A stretch of 64,000 bases of DNA. Origin: Actinosynnema sp042752395. Lineage in GTDB: Bacteria > Actinomycetota > Actinomycetes > Mycobacteriales > Pseudonocardiaceae. Where the stretch lies: positions 71,537 to 135,536 of the forward strand of contig NZ_JBHYXZ010000001.1 of NCBI RefSeq assembly GCF_042752395.1, written 5' to 3'. The translations under genes were made by a program, and so were the position numbers. The notes beneath the pieces were generated by a model that was given only the letters and a program-made list of their open reading frames with translations, ran no database searches and was not told the origin of the DNA. Below are positions 1-8,360 of this stretch, one piece after another. Position 1 is the stretch's first letter. Each line of letters begins with the position of its first letter.

Positions 1-435
1 CAGGACGACGCGCTGCGGCAGGGGCCCGGGGGTGGCGCCCGCCGGGCTGGACCGCCAGGTGGCGCGCACGCCGCGCACGTCGGGCAGCACCGACAGGGTC
101 TTGCCGAGCACTTCGCCGAGGCCGTCGGCCGGGTCGTTGTCGACGCTGAACCGGTGCCGCGCGGACGGCACCCGCTCGACCGCGAACAGGCGGTCGGCGA
201 GGGTGCGGTCGGAGCGGACCTCGCCGAGCAGCCAGCCGATCTCGTGGCGCTCGTCGGAGGACACCGGGATGCGGCCGGCGAGCAGGCAGCCGACGACCAG
301 TTCCACGGCTCTGTCCAGCTCGGCCACCGCGAGCAGCTCCCGAGCCTGGGTCAGCGCGTCGTCGTCGACGCGTCCGGCCAGCGCCAACAGGAGGTCGTGT
401 AAACGGACGGGGAGTCCCACACCGTCGTTCGTCAC
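1..435 (-). CDS. Hypothetical protein, C-terminus cut off by window edge
   Basis: Unrecognised. It starts at GTG 435 behind a GGAAGGAG ribosome site and reads 145 codons without a stop to the window edge. The N-terminus (LHDLLLALAGRVDDDALTQA) resembles that of the neighbouring 200-residue protein at 474-1076 (HELLLRLAGRLPDDLLW), and both later carry a TWRSS/SSWRL stretch, so the two look like tandem paralogues 38 bp apart in one operon behind ridA. No signal peptide, membrane segment or catalytic motif is visible. Acidic, Leu/Ala-rich helices suggest a soluble cytoplasmic protein. The reading frame is sound; the function is unknown. Confidence 0.6.
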   Translation of the reverse strand, partial: MTNDGVGLPVRLHDLLLALAGRVDDDALTQARELLAVAELDRAVELVVGCLLAGRIPVSSDERHEIGWLLGEVRSDRTLADRLFAVERVPSARHRFSVDNDPADGLGEVLGKTLSVLPDVRGVRATWRSSPAGATPGPLPQRVVL

Positions 436-473
436 GCCTGTTCTCCTTCCGGCCCGCGCGGGAGCGGCGAGCT

Positions 474-1076
474 CTACACGGGCACCAGGTGCCCGTCGGC
501 GTCGGCGCCGGCGCACACCAGCTCCGAGGCCGCCAACGCCGCCCTGTGGTAGGGCGGCAGGTCCAGTCCGGCGGGCAGGACCTCCACGCAGGGGTCGTGC
601 TCGCCGAGCGCCCGCAGCACGCGCTGGAGTTCACCGGTCAACCGGGCGGCGCCGGTCGTGGCGGTGACCAGGATGAGCCTCCTGGGTTCGCCCCCGCCCA
701 GCCGCCACGAGGACCGGACTTCGCCGACCCCGGGGCGGCCCCGCAGGGTCGCTCCGAGCACCACGGTCGCGGAATCACCCATCGACACCCGATCGGGTGA
801 TTCCGGGGAGAAGGTGTAGCCGGATTCGGGGAGTTCGTCCAGCCCTTTGACAGAACTGATGGTCGCCCGGTCGGCCCCGTGCGGCACGAGGGCGTCCGCG
901 AGCAGTCGCTGTTCGTGGTCGGTCAGCCCGATCCGGTCGTGCAGCAGCGTGCGCGGGAGGGCGCGGGCGAGCACCGCGACGGCGTCCGTGCCCGCCCAGT
1001 CGCGGAACCGCCACAGGAGGTCGTCCGGGAGCCGCCCGGCGAGCCTCAGCAGCAGCTCGTGGCACGTGTCGGACAT
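474..1076 (-). CDS. Hypothetical protein, paralogue of next gene
   Basis: A 200-residue soluble protein of unknown function. The ATG lies one base after the ridA stop (TGA-G-ATG), so translation is probably coupled to ridA. The first ~30 residues share the LxLLxLAGRxxDD pattern with the partial gene at 1-435, suggesting a tandem duplication. The middle segment (VVLGATLRGRPGVGEVRSSWRLGGGEPRRLILVT, about residues 104-137) looks like beta strands of a small alpha/beta domain. No secretion signal or membrane helix is seen. I know no characterised family that fits. Confidence 0.6.
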   Translation of the reverse strand: MSDTCHELLLRLAGRLPDDLLWRFRDWAGTDAVAVLARALPRTLLHDRIGLTDHEQRLLADALVPHGADRATISSVKGLDELPESGYTFSPESPDRVSMGDSATVVLGATLRGRPGVGEVRSSWRLGGGEPRRLILVTATTGAARLTGELQRVLRALGEHDPCVEVLPAGLDLPPYHRAALAASELVCAGADADGHLVPV

Positions 1077-1077
1077 C

Positions 1078-1536
1078 TCACTCCCCGATCTCGACGATCA
1101 GCTCCACCTCGACCGGCGCGCCCAGCGGCAGCTCGGCGACGCCCACCGCGGCCCGCGCGTGCCGGCCGGCTTCGCCGAACACCTCGCCGAGCAGCTCGGA
1201 CGCGCCGTTGACCACGGCGGGGTGGCCGGTGAAGCCGTCGGCGGAGGCGACGAACCCGACGACCTTGACGACGCGCGCGACCGAGTCGAGGCCGACGAGC
1301 GCGTCCACGGCGGCCAGGGCGTTGAGCGCGCACGTGCGGGCGTGCCCCTTGGCCTCCTCGGGGCTGACGTCGCCGCCGACCTTGCCGGTGGCCGCGAGCG
1401 CGCCGCGGACGAACGGCAGCTGGCCGGACGTGAAGACCAGGTTGCCGGTGCGGACCGCGGGCACGTACGCCGCGACGGGCGCCGCGACCTCGGGCAGCTC
1501 GACGCCCAGTTCGGCCAGGCGCGCCGTCCAGCTCAT
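1078..1536 (-). CDS. RidA family (YjgF/YER057c/UK114) protein
   Basis: A 152-residue member of the RidA superfamily. Canonical RidA deaminates reactive enamine/imine intermediates from PLP enzymes; many subgroups have unknown substrates. The family features are visible: VFTSGQLPF near residue 35-43, the central helix HARTCALNALAAVDALVG, and the C-terminal strand GAPVEVELIVEIGE. The conserved substrate-binding Arg seen in archetypal RidA near residue 105 is not obvious, so this may be a non-archetypal subgroup (compare M. tuberculosis Rv3678c). The ATG overlaps the stop of the upstream DUF4177 gene by four bases (ATGA). Confidence 0.85.
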   Translation of the reverse strand: MSWTARLAELGVELPEVAAPVAAYVPAVRTGNLVFTSGQLPFVRGALAATGKVGGDVSPEEAKGHARTCALNALAAVDALVGLDSVARVVKVVGFVASADGFTGHPAVVNGASELLGEVFGEAGRHARAAVGVAELPLGAPVEVELIVEIGE

Positions 1537-1688
1537 GCCTTGGGCCGCTTCAGGTAGGCGACGTGCTGCTCACCGCTCGGGTTCGGCAGGACGGTGACCA
1601 GCTCCCAGCCGTCCGCGCCCCACTGGTCCAGGATCGCCTTGGTGGCGTGGATCAAGAGCGGGACGGTCGCGTACTCCCACTTCTGCAT
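1533..1688 (-). CDS. DUF4177 small protein
   Basis: A 51-residue protein beginning MQKWEYATVPLLIHATKAIL and containing the DUF4177 signature W-G-A-D-G-W-E-L-V. This matches the small conserved actinobacterial proteins directly upstream of ridA (compare Rv3678A). Its function is unknown. The longer in-frame start at 1778 would add an Arg-rich sequence unlike the family, so ATG 1688 is chosen. The stop overlaps the ridA start, making this the first gene of a leftward operon. Confidence 0.8.
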   Translation of the reverse strand: MQKWEYATVPLLIHATKAILDQWGADGWELVTVLPNPSGEQHVAYLKRPKA

Positions 1689-1829
1689 GGGGCGCAGCCT
1701 AGCGGGAGGTCGGTCGCGGCGACCCCGGCGAGTACCCCCGATCGTGTCGCGGCGGGCCGGCGGGCCGGTCGGGGTCACGGGTCAAAGCGTGACGTGACTG
1801 CGCGATCACCCGGCGCTAGCGTTGATCAC

Positions 1830-2081
1830 GTGGAAACGTGGCGGATCGTCGCCACCAGCGCGTTCCTGCTGGGCGGGCTGGTGATGATCCTCGTCGGGAT
1901 GGCGCAGGCGCGCGACCGCAAGGGCGCGCGGAAGGACGACGTGAGGCGCGCCCTGCTGGTCGGGGCGGTGATCGTGGCGGTCGTCGCGGTGCTCATCGCG
2001 TACGTGCTGCCGTCGGTCGTGGCGTGGGGCGTGGTCGGGGCGACCGCCATCGCGGTGGTGTTCGTCACGATGATGGACTGA
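1830..2081 (+). CDS. Small two-TM membrane protein
   Basis: An 83-residue protein starting at GTG 1830. A TAGCGT -10 box (1817-1822) ends 7 nt before the start, so a leaderless mRNA is likely. Hydrophobic helices span about residues 7-24 (IVATSAFLLGGLVMILVGMA) and 41-82, broken near VLPSVVAWG, with a basic Arg/Lys loop between (ARDRKGARKDDVRR). No enzyme motif is seen. It lies divergent from the DUF4177-RidA operon and just upstream of the ArsA-like pair, which may indicate a related membrane role (inference only). Confidence 0.6.
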   Translation: METWRIVATSAFLLGGLVMILVGMAQARDRKGARKDDVRRALLVGAVIVAVVAVLIAYVLPSVVAWGVVGATAIAVVFVTMMD

Positions 2082-2151
2082 CCGTGGGCGCGGGGGGCGT
2101 GACGGGCGGCGTGGCCAGCGGTTCTCAGGGCGGCGCGCATAGGCTGATCTG

Positions 2152-3144
2152 GTGAACGGCTGGACCGACGTACTCACCCGGGCGCGGCTGCACGTGGTGA
2201 CGGGCAAGGGCGGGACCGGCAAGACCACGGTCGCCGCGGCGCTCGCGCTGGCGCTGGCCACCGGCGGTCGGCGCGTGCTGCTGGTGGAGGTCGAGAACCG
2301 GCAGGGCATCGCGCAGCTGTTCGACCGCCCGCCGCTGCCGTACTCGGAGGAGCGGATCGCGTCCGCGCCCGGCGGCGGGGAGGTGCGCGCGCTGGCGGTG
2401 GACCCCGAGGCGGCGCTGCTGGAGTACCTGGACATGTTCTACAACCTCGGGTTCGCCGGCCGGACGTTGAAGAAGATGGGCGCGATCGAGTTCGCCACGA
2501 CCCTCGCGCCGGGCCTGCGGGACGTGCTGCTCACCGGCAAGGTCAAGGAGTGCGTGCGCCGGGCGGGCAGGACGGGCCGGCACGAGTACGACGCCGTGGT
2601 GCTCGACGCGCCGCCGACCGGGCGGGTGGTCCGGTTCCTGGACGTCACCCGGGCCATGGCGGACCTCGCCAAGGTGGGGCCGATCAGGGGCCAGAGCGAG
2701 GGCGTGGTGAACCTGCTGCACTCCGGCGACACGGTGGTGCACCTGGTGGCGCTGCTGGAGGAGATGCCGGTGCGCGAGACGTTGGACGCGGTGGCCGAGC
2801 TGGACGCCGCCGACCTGCGGCCGGGCGCGGTGTTCGTGAACCGGGTCAGCCCGCCGCGGCTGCCCGCGCGGTCGGTCCCGGCGGCGGCGGAGGGCCGGAT
2901 CGACGCCGGCCGGGTCCGCGCCGGGCTGGAGGCCGCCGGCCTGGACGTGGACGAGGACCTGCTCGACGGGCTGGTCGAGCAGGCCGTGGAGCACGCGGTG
3001 CGCATCCGGATGGAGGAACGCGCGAAGGACAAGCTCGCCGAGGCGGACCTGCCGACGCTGGAGCTGCCGGAGCTGACCGACGGGGTGGACCCGGCCGGGC
3101 TCTACGAGCTGGCCGAGGTGCTGGTCGGGCGGGGTGTGCGGTGA
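2152..3144 (+). CDS. ArsA/Get3-like ATPase, subunit 1 (Rv3679-like)
   Basis: A 330-residue SIMIBI-class P-loop ATPase. It has a complete deviant Walker A (KGGTGKTT, residues 19-26) with the signature lysine K19, followed by the switch-like VLDAPPTGRVVRFL. Length and position match M. tuberculosis Rv3679, which pairs with Rv3680; that pair has been described as Get3-like. The start is GTG 2152, with a TAGGCT -10 six bases upstream, implying a leaderless message. The stop overlaps the second ATPase start by four bases (GTGA), as expected for a heteromeric complex. Arsenic transport is unlikely: no ArsB or ArsR is nearby. Confidence 0.85.
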   Translation: MNGWTDVLTRARLHVVTGKGGTGKTTVAAALALALATGGRRVLLVEVENRQGIAQLFDRPPLPYSEERIASAPGGGEVRALAVDPEAALLEYLDMFYNLGFAGRTLKKMGAIEFATTLAPGLRDVLLTGKVKECVRRAGRTGRHEYDAVVLDAPPTGRVVRFLDVTRAMADLAKVGPIRGQSEGVVNLLHSGDTVVHLVALLEEMPVRETLDAVAELDAADLRPGAVFVNRVSPPRLPARSVPAAAEGRIDAGRVRAGLEAAGLDVDEDLLDGLVEQAVEHAVRIRMEERAKDKLAEADLPTLELPELTDGVDPAGLYELAEVLVGRGVR

Positions 3145-4259
3145 ACCGGCTGGACGTGGACGCGCTGCTGGACGACCCGGGGACGCGGGTGCTGGTGTGC
3201 TGCGGGTCGGGCGGCGTCGGCAAGACGACCACGGCGGCGGCGCTGGCCGTGCGGGCCGCCGGGCGCGGCCGGCGGGCCGTCGTGCTGACCATCGACCCGG
3301 CGCGGCGGCTCGCGCAGTCGCTGGGCCTCGGCGAGCTGGACAACCACCCGCGGCGCGTGCACGCGGAGGGCCTGGACAAGGGCGAGCTGCACGCGATGAT
3401 GCTGGACATGCGCCGCACGTTCGACGACATGGTGTGGCAGCACGCCGGTCGGGAACGGGCCGAGCAGATCCTCGCGAACCCCTTCTACCAGACGATCTCC
3501 ACGTCGTTCTCCGGCACGCAGGAGTACATGGCGATGGAGAAGCTGGGCCAGTTGGTGGAACGCGACGAGTGGGACCTGATCGTCGTGGACACGCCGCCGA
3601 GCCGGTCGGCGCTGGACTTCCTGGACGCGCCGCAGCGGTTGTCGACGGTGCTGGACGGCAAGCTGATCCGGATGCTGTCGGCGCCCGCCCGGGCGGGCGG
3701 GCGCGGCATCCGCAAGATCGTGGGCGCGGGCTTCGGCCTGTTCACCAAGGCCGTGTCCACGATCGTCGGCGGCCAACTCCTGCACGACGCGTCGACCTTC
3801 GTGCAGGCGTTCGACAGCATGTTCGGCGGCTTCCGGCAACGCGCCCAGGCCACCTACGAGCTGCTGCGATCACCCGGAACCGGTTTTCTGGTGGTCGCGG
3901 CGGCCGAACCGGACGCGTTGCGCGAGGCCAGCTACTTCGTGGAGCGGTTGAGCGCGGAGCGGATGCCGTTGACCGGTCTGGTGGCGAACCGGACGCACCC
4001 GGTGCTGGCCCCCTTGCCCGCACCCGGCGCGTTGGCGGCGGCGGACCGGCTCGAGCGCACCGGGGACGCTCCGCTGGCCGCCGCGGTGTTGCGGGTGCAC
4101 GCGGATCGCGTGGCCGTCGCCGATCGGGAGAAGCGACTGCTCGCGCGGTTCACCCGTGCGCACCCCGGTGTTCCGCTGGTCGGAGTACCCGCCCTGCCCA
4201 CCGACGTGCACGACCTGGAGGGCCTGCACGAGATCGGCCGGCGTCTGGCGGGCGAGTAG
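3141..4259 (+). CDS. ArsA/Get3-like ATPase, subunit 2 (Rv3680-like)
   Basis: A 372-residue partner of the upstream ATPase. The P-loop is GSGGVGKTTT (residues 22-31): the position of the deviant-Walker signature lysine is Ser23, unlike subunit 1. The switch region reads VVDTPPSRSALDFLDAP, and a Met-rich stretch (HAMMLDMRRTFDDMVW, about residues 84-99) could correspond to client-binding helices in Get3-like proteins. GTG 3141 overlaps the preceding stop. A helical insertion with hydrophobic character (GAGFGLFTKAVSTIVGGQLL) follows near residue 195. The role in membrane-protein or stress homeostasis is inferred from the family. Confidence 0.85.
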   Translation: MNRLDVDALLDDPGTRVLVCCGSGGVGKTTTAAALAVRAAGRGRRAVVLTIDPARRLAQSLGLGELDNHPRRVHAEGLDKGELHAMMLDMRRTFDDMVWQHAGRERAEQILANPFYQTISTSFSGTQEYMAMEKLGQLVERDEWDLIVVDTPPSRSALDFLDAPQRLSTVLDGKLIRMLSAPARAGGRGIRKIVGAGFGLFTKAVSTIVGGQLLHDASTFVQAFDSMFGGFRQRAQATYELLRSPGTGFLVVAAAEPDALREASYFVERLSAERMPLTGLVANRTHPVLAPLPAPGALAAADRLERTGDAPLAAAVLRVHADRVAVADREKRLLARFTRAHPGVPLVGVPALPTDVHDLEGLHEIGRRLAGE

Positions 4260-4270
4260 GGAAGGGGCCG

Positions 4271-4561
4271 CTACCCGACCTTGGACTCCTCGTGGTGCTC
4301 CTGACGTGCGGTGTCGAGCAGTTCGTGCCAGGAGGCGACGTCCGGGCGGCGCCGCAGCAGCGCCCGCCGTTCGCGCTCCGTCATGCCGCCCCACACACCG
4401 AACTCGATCCGGTTGTCCAGGGCCTCGGCAAGGCACTCGGTGCGCACCGGGCACCCCAGGCACACCACCTTGGCCTTGCGCTGCTCCGCGCCCCGGACGA
4501 AGAGCTGGTCCGGCTCCTCATCACGGCACGCGGCCTTGATCCGCCAATCCCCCTGCTGCAT
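4271..4561 (-). CDS. whiB4: WhiB-family Fe-S transcription factor, WhiB4-like
   Basis: A 96-residue Wbl protein. Four cysteines (C12, C34, C37, C43; CX21CX2CX5C) bind a [4Fe-4S] cluster, followed by the family turn GVWGG (residues 55-59) and a basic stretch RERRALLRRR for DNA binding. It is convergent with the ArsA-like pair and divergent from the PASTA penicillin-binding protein, exactly as whiB4 is placed relative to ponA2 in mycobacteria. WhiB4 there is a redox-sensing regulator; the same role here is inferred from synteny. Confidence 0.9.
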   Translation of the reverse strand: MQQGDWRIKAACRDEEPDQLFVRGAEQRKAKVVCLGCPVRTECLAEALDNRIEFGVWGGMTERERRALLRRRPDVASWHELLDTARQEHHEESKVG

Positions 4562-4738
4562 ATCTCCCCCACCTCAGTTCACACAGTGTCCAGACTTCCT
4601 AAATCCGCCACACCCCTGCCGCGGATGCCGTAGGCTCACCAACGAGTGGGCGTGCCGTGGGCTGCTGTCTTGGACAGTGACGGACTGTAGAGCCTTCCGG
4701 TTCCACCTCCAACCCTGGGTTGCCCACCTGTTACCTGT

Positions 4739-4769
4739 CTTGAGTACGAGTACTCATCCTGAGTAATCA
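4739..4769. promoter_or_regulatory. GAGTA-repeat motif in whiB4/ponA2 divergent region
   Basis: The intergenic region between whiB4 and the penicillin-binding protein contains three GAGTA units (GAGTACGAGTACTC, then GAGTAATC) within 31 bp, including the palindrome GAGTACTC. It lies about 50-80 bp upstream of the ponA2-like start, so it could be an operator for either gene. Only the repeat is seen; the binding protein is unknown. Confidence 0.3.
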
Positions 4770-4806
4770 ACTGTGCGCGATCTCGATCAGCTCTTCTGGT
4801 GCCGCG

Positions 4807-4812
4807 TACGCT
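4807..4812 (+). promoter_or_regulatory. -10 box, leaderless promoter of ponA2-like gene
   Basis: TACGCT fits the actinobacterial TANNNT -10 consensus and ends 7 nt before ATG 4820. This implies a transcript starting at or next to the start codon and supports ATG 4820 over the in-frame start at 4799. Confidence 0.5.
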
Positions 4813-4819
4813 GACCTGC

Positions 4820-7294
4820 ATGCGAGCCCGGAACGGCGTGCTGAAACTGCTCGGCCTGTGCGTGCTGGCCGGGGTGCTGCTGGCGGGCATGCTGTTCCCG
4901 GTCGTGGGCTCGCTCGGCGTGGTGTCGAACGAGGCCAGCGACACGGTCGACAGCATCTCGGCCGACCTCGTGACCACCGACCCGCCGCTGATCTCCACGA
5001 TCACGGACAAGGACGGCGCGCCCATCGCCTACCTGTACGACCAGTACCGGGTGCTCGTCCCGCCCGAGAAGATCTCGCCCACGATGAAGGCGGCGCTGGT
5101 CTCGATCGAGGACCGCCGGTTCTACGAGCACCAGGGCGTGGACTGGCGGGGCACGATCCGGGCCGGGTTGACCAACCAGTTCAGCGGCTCGGTCACCCAG
5201 GGCGCGTCCACGCTCACGCAGCAATACGTGAAGAACTACCTGGTGCACGTCGTGGCGCGCAACAACCTGGTGGAGCAGCAGAAGGCGCAGGAGCAGACGG
5301 TCGCGCGCAAAGCCCGCGAATGGCGGATCTCGCTGCAACTGGAGCGGAAACTCGGCAAGGAGGAAATCCTCGCCCGCTACCTGAACGTGGTGCCGTTCGG
5401 TTCGACGATCTACGGCATCGCGGCCGCGTCCCAGGCGTACTTCAACACCACGGCGGACAAGCTGACCGTGGCGCAGTCGGCGATGCTCGCGGGCATGGTC
5501 AACAGCCCGTCCGCGCTGAACCCGGAGGTGTTCCCGGAGAAAGCGCTGGAGCGGCGCAACCAGGTGATCGACAAGATGGTCGAGAACGACAAGCTGTCGC
5601 GTGACGCCGCGGAGGCCGCCAAAGCCGAACCGCTCGGGTTGGCGACGCCGGTGCGCACGCCGCCCAGCGGGTGCGTCGGGGCCGGGCCGGAGCACGGGTT
5701 CTTCTGCTCGTACGTGCTGAACTACCTGCAGCGCAACGGGTTCAGCCTGGAGCAGCTGAAGACCGGCGGCTACACGATCCGGACCACTTTGGACCGCGCT
5801 GTCACCGAGCACGCCAAGCGCGCGGCCGAGGGGCAGGTCGCGAAGTCGACCGACGGGATCGCGAACACCATGGCGATCGTGCGGCCGGGCAAGGAACGGC
5901 ACGAGGTCGTGGCGCTGGTCGCGAACCGGGACTACGGGTTGAAGGCCGACCAGTTCCAAACGCAGTTCGACCTGCCGTCCGGGGTGGAGAACAAGTTCGG
6001 CGCGGGTTCGGTCTACAAGGTGTTCACCGCGGCGGCGGCGTTGGAGAAGGGGATGGGGATCGAGAACACGATCGCCACGCCCAATTCGCACGTGTCGCGG
6101 GTGTTCAAGGGCGGCGGGGACAAGTGCCCGCCGACCGGTGAGCCGAACACGCGGTGGTACTGCCTGGGCAACGCGTCGTCGAACTACCCGGCGCAGATGT
6201 CGTTGCAGACCGCGTTGCAGACCTCGCCCAACACGGGATTCGTGATCCTGGAGGAACAGCTCGGCATGGATCCGGTCGTGGACATGGCGTCGCGGCTGGG
6301 GATGCGCGAGACCATGGCGACGAACATCGCGGGCGTGCGGCCGGACCCGAAGGCGAAGAACAAGGAGCTGCGGATCTCGCAGACCGAGTTCTACAAGTCC
6401 AACGGCGGCAACGCCTCGTTCACGCTGAGCCCCGCGCCGGTGAGCACGCTGGAACTGGCGAACGTGGCGGCGACGATCATCAGCGGCGGCGTGTGGTGCC
6501 CGCCGTCCCCGATCGGCCAGATCCTGGACCGCAGCGGCAAACCCGTGCCGGTCAACGAGGCGCCGTGCGAGCAGGTCGTGGCCGAGCCGCTGGCGAACGG
6601 CCTGGCCACCGGGCTGGCCAAGGACGACCAGGGCCAGGGCACGGCGGCCGCGGCGGCGCGGCAGTTCAAGTGGACCAGGCCGATGCTCGGCAAGACCGGG
6701 ACCACGGAGGACTACAAGTCGGCCGCGTTCATCGGCGCGACGCCCGACTTCGCCGGCGCGGTGCAGACGTTCAACGACGGCGTCGAACCGCGCGGCATCT
6801 GCGTCAACGCCGGCCCGCCGCGCCTGTGCGGCCGGGGCGACATCTACGGCGGCACCGTGCCCGCGCGCACGTGGTTCGACACGATGACGAAGGTCCACGA
6901 AGGACTGCCGGTGCGCGGCCTGCCGCCGGTCGAGGAGCGCTACCTCAAGGGCGGCGCGGAGATCCGCGTGCCCGACGTGGTCGGCCGCAACGTCAACGAC
7001 GCCACCCGGGTCCTGGAGCAGGCGGGCTACAAGGTGTCCGCGCAGAACCGCAACTCGGACCGGCCGAAGGGCCAGGTGGTCAGCCAGACGCCGCGCGGCA
7101 GCGCGCTCAAGGGCACCGTGATCACCCTGCTGGTCTCGACGGGCTACGTCCCCCCGCCGCAGCCGAGCGACCCGCCCCCGACCACCGACACCGCCACCCC
7201 GGGGCGTCCGGTGCCGCCGGGCGAACCGGGCAACCCCGGCCGCCCGTTCGACCCGCCGGAGATCACCATCCCCACCGACCCACCGCGCCGCTGA
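4820..7294 (+). CDS. Class A penicillin-binding protein with PASTA domain (PonA2-like)
   Basis: An 824-residue bifunctional peptidoglycan synthase. There is an N-terminal membrane anchor (residues 8-36). The GT51 glycosyltransferase motifs are EDRRFYEHQGVD (97-108) and GASTLTQQ (128-135). The transpeptidase motifs are SVYK (nucleophile S397), SPN (469-471) and KTGT (625-628). A single PASTA domain (about 715-776) precedes a Pro-rich C-terminal tail. Size, PASTA domain and linkage to whiB4 and a metallophosphoesterase match mycobacterial PonA2, which supports cell-wall integrity under stress. ATG 4820 is chosen because of the leaderless -10 box. Confidence 0.93.
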   Translation: MRARNGVLKLLGLCVLAGVLLAGMLFPVVGSLGVVSNEASDTVDSISADLVTTDPPLISTITDKDGAPIAYLYDQYRVLVPPEKISPTMKAALVSIEDRRFYEHQGVDWRGTIRAGLTNQFSGSVTQGASTLTQQYVKNYLVHVVARNNLVEQQKAQEQTVARKAREWRISLQLERKLGKEEILARYLNVVPFGSTIYGIAAASQAYFNTTADKLTVAQSAMLAGMVNSPSALNPEVFPEKALERRNQVIDKMVENDKLSRDAAEAAKAEPLGLATPVRTPPSGCVGAGPEHGFFCSYVLNYLQRNGFSLEQLKTGGYTIRTTLDRAVTEHAKRAAEGQVAKSTDGIANTMAIVRPGKERHEVVALVANRDYGLKADQFQTQFDLPSGVENKFGAGSVYKVFTAAAALEKGMGIENTIATPNSHVSRVFKGGGDKCPPTGEPNTRWYCLGNASSNYPAQMSLQTALQTSPNTGFVILEEQLGMDPVVDMASRLGMRETMATNIAGVRPDPKAKNKELRISQTEFYKSNGGNASFTLSPAPVSTLELANVAATIISGGVWCPPSPIGQILDRSGKPVPVNEAPCEQVVAEPLANGLATGLAKDDQGQGTAAAAARQFKWTRPMLGKTGTTEDYKSAAFIGATPDFAGAVQTFNDGVEPRGICVNAGPPRLCGRGDIYGGTVPARTWFDTMTKVHEGLPVRGLPPVEERYLKGGAEIRVPDVVGRNVNDATRVLEQAGYKVSAQNRNSDRPKGQVVSQTPRGSALKGTVITLLVSTGYVPPPQPSDPPPTTDTATPGRPVPPGEPGNPGRPFDPPEITIPTDPPRR

Positions 7295-7305
7295 CCCCTC
7301 GGGCC

Positions 7306-7325
7306 GGCCGCCCGCGAGGGCGGCC
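7306..7325 (+). terminator. Hairpin after ponA2-like gene
   Basis: An 8-bp perfect GC stem (GGCCGCCC / GGGCGGCC) with a GCGA tetraloop, starting 11 nt after the stop codon. There is no T-tract, as is usual in actinobacteria. Confidence 0.5.
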
Positions 7326-7829
7326 ACGGGCGCGCCGCCCGGCTGATCCCCGGTCCCGCCTGCCTGGCTTGGCCGAGCCACCGCCCGGCCGAGCCCGCCG
7401 GAACGCCAGCCCCACGCGCGACATCAGCTTCCGGGCCGGGCCCGGCAGCTCCACCGCACCGCCGAGCCGGGCCACGCACCGCCGAGCCCGGCACGCGCGC
7501 CGGTGCGTCGCGTGGGCCGCGCGTCCTGTCGTTCGTTCGCGCGTGGCCACGCGTCTTGCTGCCGCTCGCATCGGCCACTTGCTGCCCGCTCGCGTGTCCT
7601 GCTTCCGGTCTCGCGGCCGTGTGCCGGGTCGGGAGGGGGCGTGTCGCGGAGGGAGTCGGGTCGGGGTCGTGGTCGGGTGGTGGGCGGTCGGGGGTGGTTT
7701 CGGCGCTCCGCTGGTTTTCAACCGAGGTGCGGTAACGGCGTTTCCGTACATTTTCGGGAGATGATCACCCGATCGTGTACGGCTTGGTCGCCATCGGCCC
7801 GGAGGGCGGGACGTCGTCCGGGGCGGACC
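7326..7829. other. Intergenic region, no gene recognised
   Basis: About 500 bp between the ponA2-like terminator and the convergent GatB/YqeY gene. Open frames on both strands are Arg/Pro/Ala-rich GC artefacts without starts supported by ribosome sites. I see no RNA gene. The sequence becomes less GC-biased near 7720-7780 but no conserved element is evident. Confidence 0.5.
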
Positions 7830-8297
7830 CTAGACCAGTTTCGCCTTGACCGCAGCGGCGACGCGGCCGCCTTCGGCGCGGCCCGCCACCTGGGCGTTCA
7901 CGACCTTCATGACCTGGCCCATCTGCCGCGGGCCGGGCTTCTCGCCGAGCTGCTCCGCGACCTGCGCGACGGCGGCGTCGACCAGTGCCCCCAGGGCGTC
8001 GTCGTCGAGTTGCGCCGGCAGGTAGGACTCCAGCACCTTCGACTCGGCCTGCTCCAGCTCGGCCTTCTCGGCGCGCCCGGCGCCGGCGAACGCCTCCGCG
8101 GCCTCCTTGCGCTTCTTCACCTCGCGGGTGATGACCTTGAGCACCTCGTCGTCGCTCAGCTCGCGGGCGCTCGCGCCGGAGACCTCTTCCGTGGTCAGGG
8201 CGGCCAGCGCCATCCGCAGCGCGCCCGCCCGGACGGTCTCCCGGTTCTTGATCGCCGCCGTCAGGTCCGCCTGCAACCGCGCCTTCAACTCCGCCAT
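7830..8297 (-). CDS. GatB/YqeY domain protein
   Basis: A 155-residue stand-alone YqeY protein. The first half is the typical helical segment (LKARLQADLTAAIKNRE...GALRMALAALTTEE) and the second the small C-terminal helical domain (QMGQVMKVVNAQVAGRAEG). It is related to the tRNA-binding tail domain of the amidotransferase GatB; the free-standing protein has no settled function. It lies convergent to the PASTA penicillin-binding protein and divergent from the metallophosphoesterase. Confidence 0.88.
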   Translation of the reverse strand: MAELKARLQADLTAAIKNRETVRAGALRMALAALTTEEVSGASARELSDDEVLKVITREVKKRKEAAEAFAGAGRAEKAELEQAESKVLESYLPAQLDDDALGALVDAAVAQVAEQLGEKPGPRQMGQVMKVVNAQVAGRAEGGRVAAAVKAKLV

Positions 8298-8360
8298 GGG
8301 CGAAAACGGTACCGGGCGGCCCGGCTCACCCCGAATCGGTCAACCCCCTACCCTCGACGT

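Noticed and set aside
2152..4259. Arsenical resistance (arsA) operon
   Set aside because: No ArsB, ArsD, ArsR or metalloid Cys triads; conserved synteny fits the Rv3679-Rv3680-like Get3 family.
4787..7381. 864-codon minus-strand frame opposite the penicillin-binding protein
   Set aside because: Compositional mirror of the real gene, without motifs or ribosome site.
7326..7829. Possible small RNA or gene in the long gap
   Set aside because: No stable long hairpin, promoter-terminator pair or ribosome site stood out.
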